Below are positions 43,831 to 53,101 of a stretch of DNA of 64,000 bases, one piece after another; the stretch's first letter is position 1; every line of letters starts with the position of its first letter. Below the pieces are notes generated by a model. It saw only the letters and a list, made by a program, of their open reading frames with translations, had not been told where the DNA came from and did no database searches. The translations under genes and the position numbers were made by a program. The DNA is from Candidatus Terasakiella magnetica (lineage in GTDB: Bacteria > Pseudomonadota > Alphaproteobacteria > Rhodospirillales > Terasakiellaceae). Where the stretch lies: contig NZ_FLYE01000002.1 of NCBI RefSeq assembly GCF_900093605.1, positions 1 to 64,000 on the forward strand, written 5' to 3'.

Positions 43831-45303
43831 ATGAGGATTGATGGCATGAGCATGAAAAAAAATGGTGAAGTTACAGGAGTAGTGGAAAACGATCCGAATG
43901 GGTATGCGGTTATTTTCAAAAGAGAGGAAAAGCTTAGCAGTAATTATTACTATGAGATAAAACTTCATGGTCATAAGCCAATCGCTCGCAGCTGTAAAAC
44001 AGATCAGAAATCAAAAGCATTTAATATCGCAAACAGAGAATATTACGAGATATTAAATCGTTTGGAAAATGAGCAAAATTTAGTAATCCCGACTACAGAA
44101 AAACTCGTAGATTTATTCGATGAACATTTGAAAAGTCGAGTTGTTGAAAAACAATTATCTGATCAAAATTACAAGGCTAAATATTATCGTTTACTTTATA
44201 TTCGGAAGTTCTTCGGCAAAACAGCGCTCGATAAATTGCGAACGGTGGATATTGAAAAATTCATAAATTATCTACACACTTCTCACAAAGAAATTGGTTA
44301 TGAAGACAAAAGTGGCAAGCGTTATACGACTATTAGATACGTAAACAAGAAAGGCAAAAAAGTTACCTCTAAACGACCAATTAGACCTTTAAGCCCCACA
44401 ACAATAAAATTTATTTTGGGAACCTTAGATCAGCTGTTTGATTATGCTATTCGAAACTCATACGTGAATAAAAGGGATGTTCCCGAATTTGACTATAAGT
44501 CTGAAATTATCGCACGCGTTCCGTTTACTCGAAAAGAAATTGAAGTTATCGAAAAGCATTTGGATACTTGGATTGCCAACAGTCGTGATCGAAATACCAG
44601 CATCTCTCGTGAGGTGTTTGCTGCTTACGTAATGCTTTTACGTTATTCGGGAATTCGTGTAGGTGAAGCACGATATCTTAAATGGAGGCATTACCAACCA
44701 AAGTTAGACAAAGAGAATTACCTTTTGGAAGTGGCATTGCATATTCCAAAATCGAAAGTCAAAAAAGCTAAAGGGCGAACCGTTTCTATTCACCCAGATG
44801 TTCATAAGTATATGGCAAAGCTTCAAAAAGTTCATGCTCGTATACTTGGAAGAGAGCCTCATGAAGATGATTATTTATGGATTAGTTGGCGTAAGAAGCA
44901 CGTATATTCCTATAAACAACAATTCAAAAAATATCTTGAATTTATCGATGTAACTCATAGTGAAGAAATCGAAAATGAAGATCCAATTCCGTATACGATC
45001 TATTGCTTACGTCACTCTTATGCAACGCATTTAATTGAAGACGGCGGTGATAGTTATTTTATCGCTAAGAATATGGGAACTTCACAACGAATGCTTATTG
45101 AACATTATGATAAGAGTGAAGCAGTTCGTCATGGAGAAAAAATTCATGGATCAAATGCCGAAACTCAAAAAGCGAAAAAGAAACAGGATAATATTGATAA
45201 TAATGTTATCGCGCCTCTTCCCTCATTTAGCGATATGAAAATTAAAGATGTTGAAGGTGAATTGTTTTTCGTTAGCGAAGAAAAGCGTTTATTAATTGAA
45301 TAG
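43831..45303 (+). CDS. Tyrosine recombinase (island integrase)
   Basis: Site-specific recombinase (490 aa) that should integrate and excise the island. An N-terminal arm-binding-like region is followed by a core-binding domain and the catalytic domain. Active-site residues are visible: R in YSGIRVGEARYL, H-x-x-R in LRHSYATHL, a later H-like position in KNMGTSQ, and tyrosine in LIEHYDKSE. A second in-frame ATG at 43846 has GAGG upstream and may be the real start. It lies 230 bp from attL, transcribed inward. Confidence 0.92.
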   Translation: MRIDGMSMKKNGEVTGVVENDPNGYAVIFKREEKLSSNYYYEIKLHGHKPIARSCKTDQKSKAFNIANREYYEILNRLENEQNLVIPTTEKLVDLFDEHLKSRVVEKQLSDQNYKAKYYRLLYIRKFFGKTALDKLRTVDIEKFINYLHTSHKEIGYEDKSGKRYTTIRYVNKKGKKVTSKRPIRPLSPTTIKFILGTLDQLFDYAIRNSYVNKRDVPEFDYKSEIIARVPFTRKEIEVIEKHLDTWIANSRDRNTSISREVFAAYVMLLRYSGIRVGEARYLKWRHYQPKLDKENYLLEVALHIPKSKVKKAKGRTVSIHPDVHKYMAKLQKVHARILGREPHEDDYLWISWRKKHVYSYKQQFKKYLEFIDVTHSEEIENEDPIPYTIYCLRHSYATHLIEDGGDSYFIAKNMGTSQRMLIEHYDKSEAVRHGEKIHGSNAETQKAKKKQDNIDNNVIAPLPSFSDMKIKDVEGELFFVSEEKRLLIE

Positions 45304-45345
45304 TATTATCGGGTATGACCGGCCTTAAGGCGTGTGTGCGGCGTG

Positions 45346-45606
45346 TTAAAATAGATCTGTGCGCTTATATAGTCCCGCATAGTCAAGCTCGTTGCACACA
45401 ACGTCATATTCTCGTTCGCTGTCACAGATAATCATCAATTTCCAAAAATCGGCATTGGATGAAAATCGCATTGTGATTGTTTGATCTTCATTCGAATATA
45501 AATCTGTGCTGTTTATTGTTTCTGTTCCGAACGCGTGTTTCATACGTGCGATAATCGCTGAATAATCAATGTCGTGATCTCGGTTATTAAATTCCAAAGT
45601 CTTCAT
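45346..45606 (-). CDS. Island hypothetical protein
   Basis: An 86-residue acidic protein with no recognised domain; GGGAGA lies ahead of the ATG at 45606. It is convergent with the integrase gene. It is small enough to be an excision or regulatory factor, but it shows no helix-turn-helix. Confidence 0.6.
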   Translation of the reverse strand: MKTLEFNNRDHDIDYSAIIARMKHAFGTETINSTDLYSNEDQTITMRFSSNADFWKLMIICDSEREYDVVCNELDYAGLYKRTDLF

Positions 45607-45766
45607 TAAAATCTCTCCCATGGAGAAATTATAAAGTCAGAAATTGATCAGGTGTAGGAACGGATGACTATAGTGGTCGTTTAACACAGATACTTAACAC
45701 CTTTCATTCCTTTTCCTTTGAACCAATGAAGTTACACTAACGGTTGGAATTGAAATGGAGTTAGAT

Positions 45767-46183
45767 ATGACAAAACTTAAATCACTGAATTTCGTAGAAC
45801 CACAAGCACCAGCTAAATCAAACCCGTTTGATAATGCAAAACGCAATTTAGTCACGAACTTAAATCGCCAGCTTGCAGCTGCCAATGCCATGGTAAAAGG
45901 TGAGACATATACGGAAGCAAGAAGCGAATATGTCGAAGGTTCCGATGGACAACGCACTAAACAAGAAATCCAAAAGCCTATCCGCAAATGGTATTGGCGT
46001 GATTACGATGGCAAGGTGCGTTTTAGCTTACGTGTTCGCAATAAAGCCGTAGAAATCGAAAAAGGCAAAACCGACATTTTGATTGGTGAAGACAAACAAC
46101 TTCCAAATGCCATCACATTGCTCATAGAAGCAGTTAGCGCTGGTGAATTAGATACACAAATCAAAAACCACATAGCGAAATAA
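45767..46183 (+). CDS. DUF6641-like protein
   Basis: A 138-residue protein whose layout matches my memory of DUF6641: an N-terminal LKSLNFVEPQ, a basic helical part (AKRNLVTNLNRQLAAANAM), the aromatic KPIRKWYWRDYDGKVRF and a KGKTDILIGE strand. The family is found on integrative elements; its function is unknown. GGAG six nt before 45767 decides the start. Confidence 0.65.
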   Translation: MTKLKSLNFVEPQAPAKSNPFDNAKRNLVTNLNRQLAAANAMVKGETYTEARSEYVEGSDGQRTKQEIQKPIRKWYWRDYDGKVRFSLRVRNKAVEIEKGKTDILIGEDKQLPNAITLLIEAVSAGELDTQIKNHIAK

Positions 46184-46908
46184 CCACATATATAACTTAC
46201 AGCTTGGTATTAACTGAGCTGTTTCTATGAATATTTAAGTGAGTTATAAATTGTCCTGCTTTCAGCACGACAACGCTTATTGAAAGTCGAACTTCATTTC
46301 ATTCCGTTCTTTTTTCAATAAGCAATTTATTTGAAAAGATTAAGTAAGAAGAAAACATCTCATTTATATGAATTAATATTATCAAGATGTTAGATTTTAT
46401 TACCCCCCCCCCTGTAACAGCTAAAATACAATTACAGAGGGGAAATAAACACATTATCTGAGTGTTGAGTGTTTTCGAAACAGGGGTAATTAACAGCAAG
46501 CAGTCCGTGTGTTTCTTGCCATCCCCTAATCCCCAAGCTTACGCTTTCGGACGGTGTCATCAAGGTGCAGATCGAATTACACAAAGATGCTGAGCTACAG
46601 CAGTAATCAACCACCAGCTCTTCTTTTCAAACAAACCATGTTAGCGAAGATGCTGTCATCTTCCAAAGCTTGCGGGCATTTTTATTTTACTTGGCTTCGT
46701 GCAATTGCGGGTAAACAATCGGTCCCTTCCAAGGCGCTTGCGTTAAGCTTATATCCAGATAATTTATATATCCTCTCCGGTCTAAGTCCCGGGGACAGTG
46801 TGAGTGAGAACGCTATAATTTTATTTATGCTAACGGCTTTGCAGCTTCGTCTATGAGCATAATTTAACTATAAACATTATAACAATTCAGCACTCACAAA
46901 TGCAAAAT
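46184..46908. other. 725-bp stretch without a convincing gene
   Basis: It begins AT-rich. A C9 run (about 46404) opens a hairpin of CCCCTGTAA with TTACAGAGGGG (to about 46442). The later half (46500-46855) is less AT-rich and contains repeated AGCTTGCG/CGCTTGCG-like words. A 100-codon frame at 46554-46856 starts with a poor ribosome site and has unnatural composition, so I do not call it. This could be a non-coding RNA or a decayed gene. Confidence 0.5.
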
Positions 46909-47757
46909 TCAAATGTCGTGCGTGTTGTTTTCGAGTTGATTTTTCAGCTTAAATTTCTCACTAATTCTTAATAAATAGAGATCAAACCTTCTTAAGTTTT
47001 CAGGAGTAACTTCTCCATATACCTCTTGGCAAAGCTGAGTAACAATCCGCACAACATCTACGACTTTCTTTGCGCTTTGTAGGTTATCAGATTTATCAAC
47101 AGGAAATAGCCCAATATATTTTAGCGTTCTGATCATATGTAAATCAGGTTTAACCGATAAACCACAATCGGTAAGGAAGTGACATACAGTTATTGGACCC
47201 CATAGAAACCCAAACTCTTTAGAAAAGTTTCTTACTATTTTCATAAAACCATCGCTTGCGATGAAGGCAGCAACATCATCTCTCATCACAAGCTCTGGAA
47301 AGGGGTTCGCTCCGTGTTTGTCATGCCTTTTCTTGAAGCAAATACCTGCATTGAAAATCGCCAAAAATCTATGCTTTGCAATTGTCGGATTAGACGCATA
47401 TTCCTTCGCTTTATCACCTGCAAATATGAAATTCTTCTTATTAGAATATGACCCTACTCGCTTTTCTTTATCGACACGGATAATTTCATAAGGACTATTG
47501 TCGGGTGTCATATCCTTCCAAATACCTTCAAAACGACCACTATTCTTCTCAACAATTTTTTCGCCTTGCTTTAGCTTTGCAGACGAACGAATTGGTTTCT
47601 GCCAAAAGTTTAGCCAAATCTGTTCCGTAGTCGAAGTATCGCAAGGAAACAGAGTGGTTTGCAATTGATCATCTGTTTTCATGCAGTCTGGAAATTCCGC
47701 ACGAAGTTTATCGTGCAATCTCACATATTCTTTCGCGGCTTTGGCTAAATCGGTCAT
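46909..47757 (-). CDS. HhH-GPD / OGG-like DNA glycosylase-fold protein
   Basis: A 282-residue protein. The region GFLWGPITVCHFLTDCGLSV (183-202) followed by KPDLHMIRTLKYIGL (203-217) has the shape of a helix-hairpin-helix plus catalytic-aspartate motif of base-excision glycosylases (D205). The lysine typical of the bifunctional OGG subgroup is not at its usual place, so it may be a monofunctional glycosylase or only a base-binding protein. It is divergent from the unknown/DpdA-like operon, with 119 bp between. Glycosylase-fold assignment is by motif only. Confidence 0.6.
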   Translation of the reverse strand: MTDLAKAAKEYVRLHDKLRAEFPDCMKTDDQLQTTLFPCDTSTTEQIWLNFWQKPIRSSAKLKQGEKIVEKNSGRFEGIWKDMTPDNSPYEIIRVDKEKRVGSYSNKKNFIFAGDKAKEYASNPTIAKHRFLAIFNAGICFKKRHDKHGANPFPELVMRDDVAAFIASDGFMKIVRNFSKEFGFLWGPITVCHFLTDCGLSVKPDLHMIRTLKYIGLFPVDKSDNLQSAKKVVDVVRIVTQLCQEVYGEVTPENLRRFDLYLLRISEKFKLKNQLENNTHDI

Positions 47758-47876
47758 CTATTCCCCCTCCTGTTTTTCTGTATTCAGAAGCATTTATTCA
47801 ATTTTGACAAGAAAATTAAGTTGCTTAAGCAACACTTTTTTTTCATCATCAAAGAAAATCTGGGGAGAAAATCATC

Positions 47877-49220
47877 ATGGCAACAGCTATTTCTGCAATC
47901 ACTAAAGGCGACATACGAGAGCTTGGACAACGGGCAATGGTTGTTCTTCAAAGCAATTCTCAGTTCGAAACCGCCCATATAAACAAACTCTCCGCAGACA
48001 AAGCACTAGCCCTATCTCTCTTCGATGTTACGTCAAATAGTAATATGGTAGAAGCAGATCAAACGCTTACCTCTCTGGGCTTGAATAGTAACAGCGGCAC
48101 ATCGCTCGAATACAAAATAACACGTATCGCATTTCATAGAGCAAACGAGCTATTAAGCAAAAACGACGAAAATCGCCCACTTATATCCAAATACGCAAAG
48201 GTCATTGAAGGTGCGAGAAATCAAAACCTATCGCGTGCAGAATTTGAAAAGAAACTGAGTAATGGGTTTGACCGTGCAGTAACGTTTTTTCGAAAAACAC
48301 TCTATGGTGACGATCTTGATGAAGCTACTAAAGAACAAAAAGCACTCGAACACCTAAGTGCTGATTTTGAAGAAATCGAACTCGATACGAATATCACAGG
48401 TATTGAAGATGGTAGTTATGTCGAACTCGTAGCACGTATTGTAAATGGTAAACCTGTCATATATGGCATACTTCCTAAGAAATCCGATGCTGTTAAAGAC
48501 ACAATCATTTCGAGTTGGGAAAAAGCACAGCCTAAACCACGTAAGACAGATGCAATTTTTCAAGAAGCTGGTGCATTGGCAAGCGTCTTGGTCGCTGATG
48601 GCGAAGCAACTCATGCGCTCATCGACACAAAAGCAGGCATTACGTTTGAAGCAATTTCAGCTCGTGCATTTGCCACTATTCAATCTGTTAAAACCGAAGC
48701 TGGTTTTGATAAACAAAAGCTGAGTTTCAATGGCGATGATCTGGTTGCCATTAGCAAAGATTTACAACACGTCTTTCGCAAGGAAGCTATTGAATTAAGC
48801 GTTAAAGGCAAAATACTCTTTGCCAAACCCATAGATAAAGACATTAGAGAAATCGTCGTATCAAACAAAATGCCGCAACATGGCGAGGTTGATCAAGACG
48901 TCGTTGTTTTCAAAATTGAAAAATCCTCTGCAATTAAAAACAGCGTTTGGCATACAGGAAAAGAACACAAAGCTAATTTGAGCAAAGAGCAGATTGATCA
49001 TCTATCAAAGCTGAAAATCAAAAACGCCTCTATTGATGTTATCGAAGGTAAACCAATCAAGCTTGATAAAGATACAGTTCGTATCGTTAAACGCGCTGTA
49101 AAGGAACTAAACAAGCTTGGCGACAAAAACATAACCTTTACAGTTTCAGATCAATGCCTGTCATTCAACACACAAAAAGATGATGTTTCATACGCAGTCT
49201 TAATTGCAATAAAGGCATAA
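47877..49220 (+). CDS. Unknown protein coupled to the DpdA-like gene
   Basis: A 447-residue soluble protein that I do not recognise. The N-terminal 170 residues are helical; the rest alternates strands and helices. Two stretches (SFNGDDLVAISKDLQHVF and DTVRIVKRAVKELNKLGDKN followed by a strand pair) loosely recall sliding-clamp subdomains, but this is weak. It ends 3 bp before the transglycosylase-like gene, so the two are almost surely translated together. GGGGAG precedes the ATG. Confidence 0.7.
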   Translation: MATAISAITKGDIRELGQRAMVVLQSNSQFETAHINKLSADKALALSLFDVTSNSNMVEADQTLTSLGLNSNSGTSLEYKITRIAFHRANELLSKNDENRPLISKYAKVIEGARNQNLSRAEFEKKLSNGFDRAVTFFRKTLYGDDLDEATKEQKALEHLSADFEEIELDTNITGIEDGSYVELVARIVNGKPVIYGILPKKSDAVKDTIISSWEKAQPKPRKTDAIFQEAGALASVLVADGEATHALIDTKAGITFEAISARAFATIQSVKTEAGFDKQKLSFNGDDLVAISKDLQHVFRKEAIELSVKGKILFAKPIDKDIREIVVSNKMPQHGEVDQDVVVFKIEKSSAIKNSVWHTGKEHKANLSKEQIDHLSKLKIKNASIDVIEGKPIKLDKDTVRIVKRAVKELNKLGDKNITFTVSDQCLSFNTQKDDVSYAVLIAIKA

Positions 49221-49223
49221 GCA

Positions 49224-50681
49224 ATGCGTTATGATGACAGACGAATACACAGCTACTTGCCTTCACTTCAACCGCAATGGATTGAAGCTGTGCAAAAGCA
49301 TGTTCTTGATTTCCGAAAAAAGGTTCCTTACGGCACTTTCAAATCAACGAAAGAATTTAACTGGTATAGCGAGCTTAACGATGCCCGCTTTACCCATCCA
49401 TACGCGCTGTTTTCCGCAGGGCATGCGGAACTTGATTTAGATAAAGCCCGAAACAAATCACCTATGCTGTTTAATCGGGATCGCCATAATACGTTTCTTC
49501 TAACAGATAGTGGTGGATATCAAATCGGATCAAAAGCATGGAAACTCAAAGAGCTTGATACACCCGAGCAGTTTTCCTTTGAGCCTTTAATCAAAAAACG
49601 CGAACAGGTCTTGCGTTGGCAGGAAGCCGTAGCTGATCTTGCCGTCGTGCTTGAAGTGCCTGCTTGGATGGATGGCATAAGTTACGACAATGCGTTGCGC
49701 TTGACACAAGATAATCTCAAATACTATGCGGAAAATGCAACAGGCGAAGTTCCGTTCCTAAACGTTTTGCATGGCAGCACGTTTGAAGAAGTAGTGCATT
49801 GGTTTGAAGAAACGAAATGGTTTAACGATCAGGGACATGGTGTTGGATGGTGTTTTCCGGGGCTTATGAGCGGAAACTTTTATCTCGCCCTGCAGATGAT
49901 TTTATATATGCACAGCAGAAAACATTATCCGAAGTTCTTGCATTTCCTAGGAAATGGCACAGCACAGACAACAGCGATGCTTTATACGTTGAAAAAAGTA
50001 ATTCGCAGAACTTACCCAGAAAGAAATTGCGTTGTTAATATCACCCAAGATGCGTCTTCTGAATTCCAAATATCAGGTATGCGCGGGGAAGTATATGAAC
50101 GCATCAAAGGTCGTGAAGATAATCGCGCCTCCTATTCACCTTATATAATCAAGAAAGATAAGTTTGAGAGTAAAGACTTAAACTTCATCCGTCATGATCA
50201 ACATTACCCGAACGTCGATGGACCGGTATTATCAAAGCCAAAAGGCGTTGTGTTTGGCGACATAATCGCACCGAAGAAAGTTCGCCCGAAAAGCTACAAG
50301 GGAGAAAGTAAATATAACAAAGATGGCTTGAGCGATTTGATTTTGATCGCACATAATGTGTGGACAAAACTAAATGCGATTGAAGAAACGCAGGATATGG
50401 AGCGAACACTAAGACGCTTGCATTATGCTGCGGCACGAGTAGAGACAAAGGAATTTGCCGGGGAATTAAAGCGGATTATGAAACGACGTAGCAGTCATAC
50501 AATGGGCGAAGATTTAGTCGCCGTTACCGTCGGCTTGTGGAAACTGTTTTATGATAACTATGAAGACACGATGACATTTGATGAACGAATGGAAATTCTC
50601 GATACTTTCCAAGAACAAGCAATCCATCTGTTCGGCAAAGTCCCCAAAAATTATTTACCGGAAGCTCCGACAGAAATTTAG
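49224..50681 (+). CDS. DpdA/TGT-like DNA transglycosylase
   Basis: A 485-residue protein with the tRNA-guanine-transglycosylase barrel pattern: TDSGGYQ (94-100, as TDSGGFQ in TGT), FLNVLHGST (178-186, substrate loop), a GVGWCFPGLMSG glycine pair, FLGNGT (241-246), and NITQDASSEF, where D276 is the likely nucleophile. The CxCxxC...H zinc site of tRNA-modifying TGT is absent, which fits DpdA-type enzymes that put 7-deazaguanines such as preQ0 into DNA. No preQ0 synthesis genes lie here; the host would supply it. The C-terminal third (after 330) is not recognised. Confidence 0.72.
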   Translation: MRYDDRRIHSYLPSLQPQWIEAVQKHVLDFRKKVPYGTFKSTKEFNWYSELNDARFTHPYALFSAGHAELDLDKARNKSPMLFNRDRHNTFLLTDSGGYQIGSKAWKLKELDTPEQFSFEPLIKKREQVLRWQEAVADLAVVLEVPAWMDGISYDNALRLTQDNLKYYAENATGEVPFLNVLHGSTFEEVVHWFEETKWFNDQGHGVGWCFPGLMSGNFYLALQMILYMHSRKHYPKFLHFLGNGTAQTTAMLYTLKKVIRRTYPERNCVVNITQDASSEFQISGMRGEVYERIKGREDNRASYSPYIIKKDKFESKDLNFIRHDQHYPNVDGPVLSKPKGVVFGDIIAPKKVRPKSYKGESKYNKDGLSDLILIAHNVWTKLNAIEETQDMERTLRRLHYAAARVETKEFAGELKRIMKRRSSHTMGEDLVAVTVGLWKLFYDNYEDTMTFDERMEILDTFQEQAIHLFGKVPKNYLPEAPTEI

Positions 50682-51244
50682 ATCACCTCGACAGCTTCAC
50701 GCATCATCTCGTCGTTAACATCAATATAACGTTGTGTCGTCGTCAGGTGCTGATGCCCCGCAAGCGTCATAATCACCTTCGGGCTAATACCGCTATGTGC
50801 AAGCTTGGTGATAAACGATCGACGACCGCTATGGCTCGTTGCTCCATCAATACCAGCATCACCGTATAGTTTGCCAAAGAGCTGACAAAGCGTGTTGGGA
50901 GAAAATGGTGTGTTTCTTTGAGTGAGAAGAAACGGTCTATCTGCATTGATCACTGACAGCGTTTTCAAATAGCTTTTGATTTCACGCTTAAGCTTATCGC
51001 TAACGAATGCAACGCGGGCTTTATTCCCTTTTGTATAAGCAGCTTTAAGCTGGATTTGATCTTTGACGTTTAACTCACTGCCAAACACATCAGAAATTTT
51101 CAACGCTGCAATTTCTCCCACACGTAACCCCGCGTAATAAGACAGCATAATCGCGACACGGTTACGTGCAGGATGCTTTCCCGCATCAACAACAGCTAAC
51201 AAACGCCTCATTTCTGTTGGGGATATAACCTTTGCCTGTTTCAT
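50678..51244 (-). CDS. Catalytic-domain-only tyrosine recombinase
   Basis: A 188-residue XerC/D-like protein without the usual N-terminal core-binding domain. Catalytic residues: R in YAGLRVGEIAAL, H-x-x-R in TSHSGRRSF, H in LAGHQHL, Y in TQRYIDV. It overlaps the end of the DpdA-like gene tail to tail by 4 bp. The start at 51244 has GAGGT. It may work with the full integrase, act in excision, or be a remnant of another element. Confidence 0.85.
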   Translation of the reverse strand: MKQAKVISPTEMRRLLAVVDAGKHPARNRVAIMLSYYAGLRVGEIAALKISDVFGSELNVKDQIQLKAAYTKGNKARVAFVSDKLKREIKSYLKTLSVINADRPFLLTQRNTPFSPNTLCQLFGKLYGDAGIDGATSHSGRRSFITKLAHSGISPKVIMTLAGHQHLTTTQRYIDVNDEMMREAVEVI

Positions 51245-51505
51245 CACATACCTCATTAAAAGTTGCACATTTAAGATAAAATTATGCTTCCGTTGAGGTT
51301 CATCCACAAGGGCTCATTGAATGTCAGCATTTCTGCGGGATTGAGCCTATGCTTAACAAAATGTGCATTTTATTAGGTATTCTTTATTTCTGCTAAAGTA
51401 CGAATTCCAGACATAAACACAGAGGTACGACATAGGCAGCTTTTAGCCATATACGGATGTTTTGAGGGCTGATGTGTTATTTACGATTAAGCTAATTATT
51501 AAACC

Positions 51506-51868
51506 TCAAATTATTTTCGATATTAAATCTATAAGCTTATTAGTAGAAACGGGTTTGGGGACAAAAGCTTCAAACCCCGACAAAACTAATTGTTGTCCTT
51601 CACGTTCATTACAATGGGATGAGACTACGATTACAGGAATTTCGTTTGTCCTTGGGTCGTTCTTCAACACTTTATTCACCTCAACACCACTCATACCAGG
51701 CAATTTGTAATCCAAGATTATCAATTCAGGTCTGTGTTGAAAGGCTAACTCAAGAGCCTCCTCACCGGTTGAAGTATTGATCGTTTCATGACCAACCGAT
51801 GAAACAAGATCATTTAATAACTTCATGCACATAGGACTGTCTTCAACAATTAAGATAGTTTTTCCCAT
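51506..51868 (-). CDS. Single-domain response regulator (CheY/DivK-like)
   Basis: A 120-residue receiver: acidic pocket ILIVEDS, phospho-acceptor D in LIILDYKLPGM, conserved S in VVSSH and K in FVPKPVS. No output domain, so it acts by protein contact. No kinase lies on the island, so it must plug into host signalling. Bases 51245-51505 show no gene I can support. Confidence 0.88.
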   Translation of the reverse strand: MGKTILIVEDSPMCMKLLNDLVSSVGHETINTSTGEEALELAFQHRPELIILDYKLPGMSGVEVNKVLKNDPRTNEIPVIVVSSHCNEREGQQLVLSGFEAFVPKPVSTNKLIDLISKII

Positions 51869-51910
51869 AGTCCATCCTATAAAAAAATCAGATTAACCTG
51901 AATTATATAC

Positions 51911-53005
51911 TCAACTTACCTCGAGGCTTTCCTTACGGAAAACACGAGAAAATGCACCAATCATATCTTTGGAAAGCTTTTTGGTCAGCAGTACCCCAAG
52001 CACGACCAATGTGCTGATCGCAATCCAAGTGGGGATCAACTCTGTATCCCCTGACATTTGAACCAAGACGTCATACCCCATTTTCTGGGCTACATAATCA
52101 GTCGCCAACCCTGCAAGTATGCTGGTGACAATGATACCAGAAAGATACAGACCTAAAGCCGCATTCCCCATTTCTTTGCGGACAATGCCCATAGTAGCGA
52201 CATTTGTAGCTGGACCTGCAAGCATGAAGACCATTGCCGCTCCCGGCGACACACCAGCCAAGATAAGGCTAACAGCCACAGGGGTTGATGCTGTGGCGCA
52301 GATATACATTGGAATACCAATGATAACCATAATAACCATACCCATGATACCCGTCGCGTATTCGGCAAAGGCCATTGGCGGGACCCAGGTCATAACGGCG
52401 GTGGCAAGAACAAGGCCAAACACAAGCCAGCCAGCTATGTCGTCAAATATGTCTCCAAATGCATAGTGTAGTCCGTTCAGGGTATTTTGGCTGAACGAAG
52501 GTTTTGTAACCTCTACTGGTTTTTCATCACCACCTGAGCAGCCACATGATGAACCACCGCAGGAACTGGTTGTGGCGGCCTCTTTGACTGCTTCTTTTTG
52601 TTCTGCGGGTAGAAATGCCATTAACAAGCCTGTTGTAATAGCACTAAAAAGAGCGGCAATAGGACGGGCGACAGCCATAAACGGGCCAAACATCCCATAA
52701 GAAATAGCTACGCTATCAACGCCTGTTTCTGGTGTTGATACTAAGAACGATGTTGTCGCTTCTCTTGAAGCCCCGGCACGTCGCATACCAATAACAACGG
52801 GCAAGACGCCGCAGGAACAAATTGGAAGCGGAGCGCCTACAACAGCCCCCATGATGACGGGTTTTAATCCCTTACCGCTGAGCAGTCGAGCAAGACCGTC
52901 TTGTGGCACCCACGCTTTGATAAGGCCTGCAAGAAACAATCCTAACACCAGCCAAGGAGCAGCATCTAAGCCAAGGGTATAAAGGTTTTCAATAAAAGCG
53001 TTCAT
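51911..53005 (-). CDS. Permease of the SO_0444 Cu/Zn efflux type
   Basis: Membrane protein (364 aa) with about eight to ten helices in two homologous halves. Motifs are GAPLPICSCGVLPV (metal-binding cysteines) and FLVSTPETGVDS. A central cytoplasmic loop has SSCGGSSCGCSGG, a probable metal-binding stretch. The family exports heavy metals. The ATG at 53005 has a perfect AGGAGG. It is controlled by the divergent MerR gene through a classic 19-bp-spacer promoter. Confidence 0.85.
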   Translation of the reverse strand: MNAFIENLYTLGLDAAPWLVLGLFLAGLIKAWVPQDGLARLLSGKGLKPVIMGAVVGAPLPICSCGVLPVVIGMRRAGASREATTSFLVSTPETGVDSVAISYGMFGPFMAVARPIAALFSAITTGLLMAFLPAEQKEAVKEAATTSSCGGSSCGCSGGDEKPVEVTKPSFSQNTLNGLHYAFGDIFDDIAGWLVFGLVLATAVMTWVPPMAFAEYATGIMGMVIMVIIGIPMYICATASTPVAVSLILAGVSPGAAMVFMLAGPATNVATMGIVRKEMGNAALGLYLSGIIVTSILAGLATDYVAQKMGYDVLVQMSGDTELIPTWIAISTLVVLGVLLTKKLSKDMIGAFSRVFRKESLEVS

Positions 53006-53058
53006 CGCCACCTCCTAAAACAGGGTCGATAATTTTGTTCTTGGATAATCTGGCAACT

Positions 53059-53089
53059 ATTCTAATATCTACAGTGACTGTAGCTTCAA
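53059..53089 (-). promoter_or_regulatory. MerR-type promoter of the permease gene
   Basis: On the minus strand: TTGAAG, a 19-bp spacer and TAGAAT. The spacer holds the dyad CTACAGT-C-ACTGTAG (53069-53083). The over-long spacer with a central dyad is the hallmark of metal-responsive MerR operators. Confidence 0.88.
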
Positions 53090-53101
53090 GAGGTTTTTTT
53101 T

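Noticed and set aside
46554-46856. 100-codon frame in the island gap
   Set aside because: Weak start, unnatural composition, frames broken around it; described only as a non-coding stretch.
49224-50681. Ordinary tRNA-guanine transglycosylase (host tgt)
   Set aside because: No CxCxxC...H zinc site, much longer than Tgt, and encoded on an integrative island next to a glycosylase-like gene.
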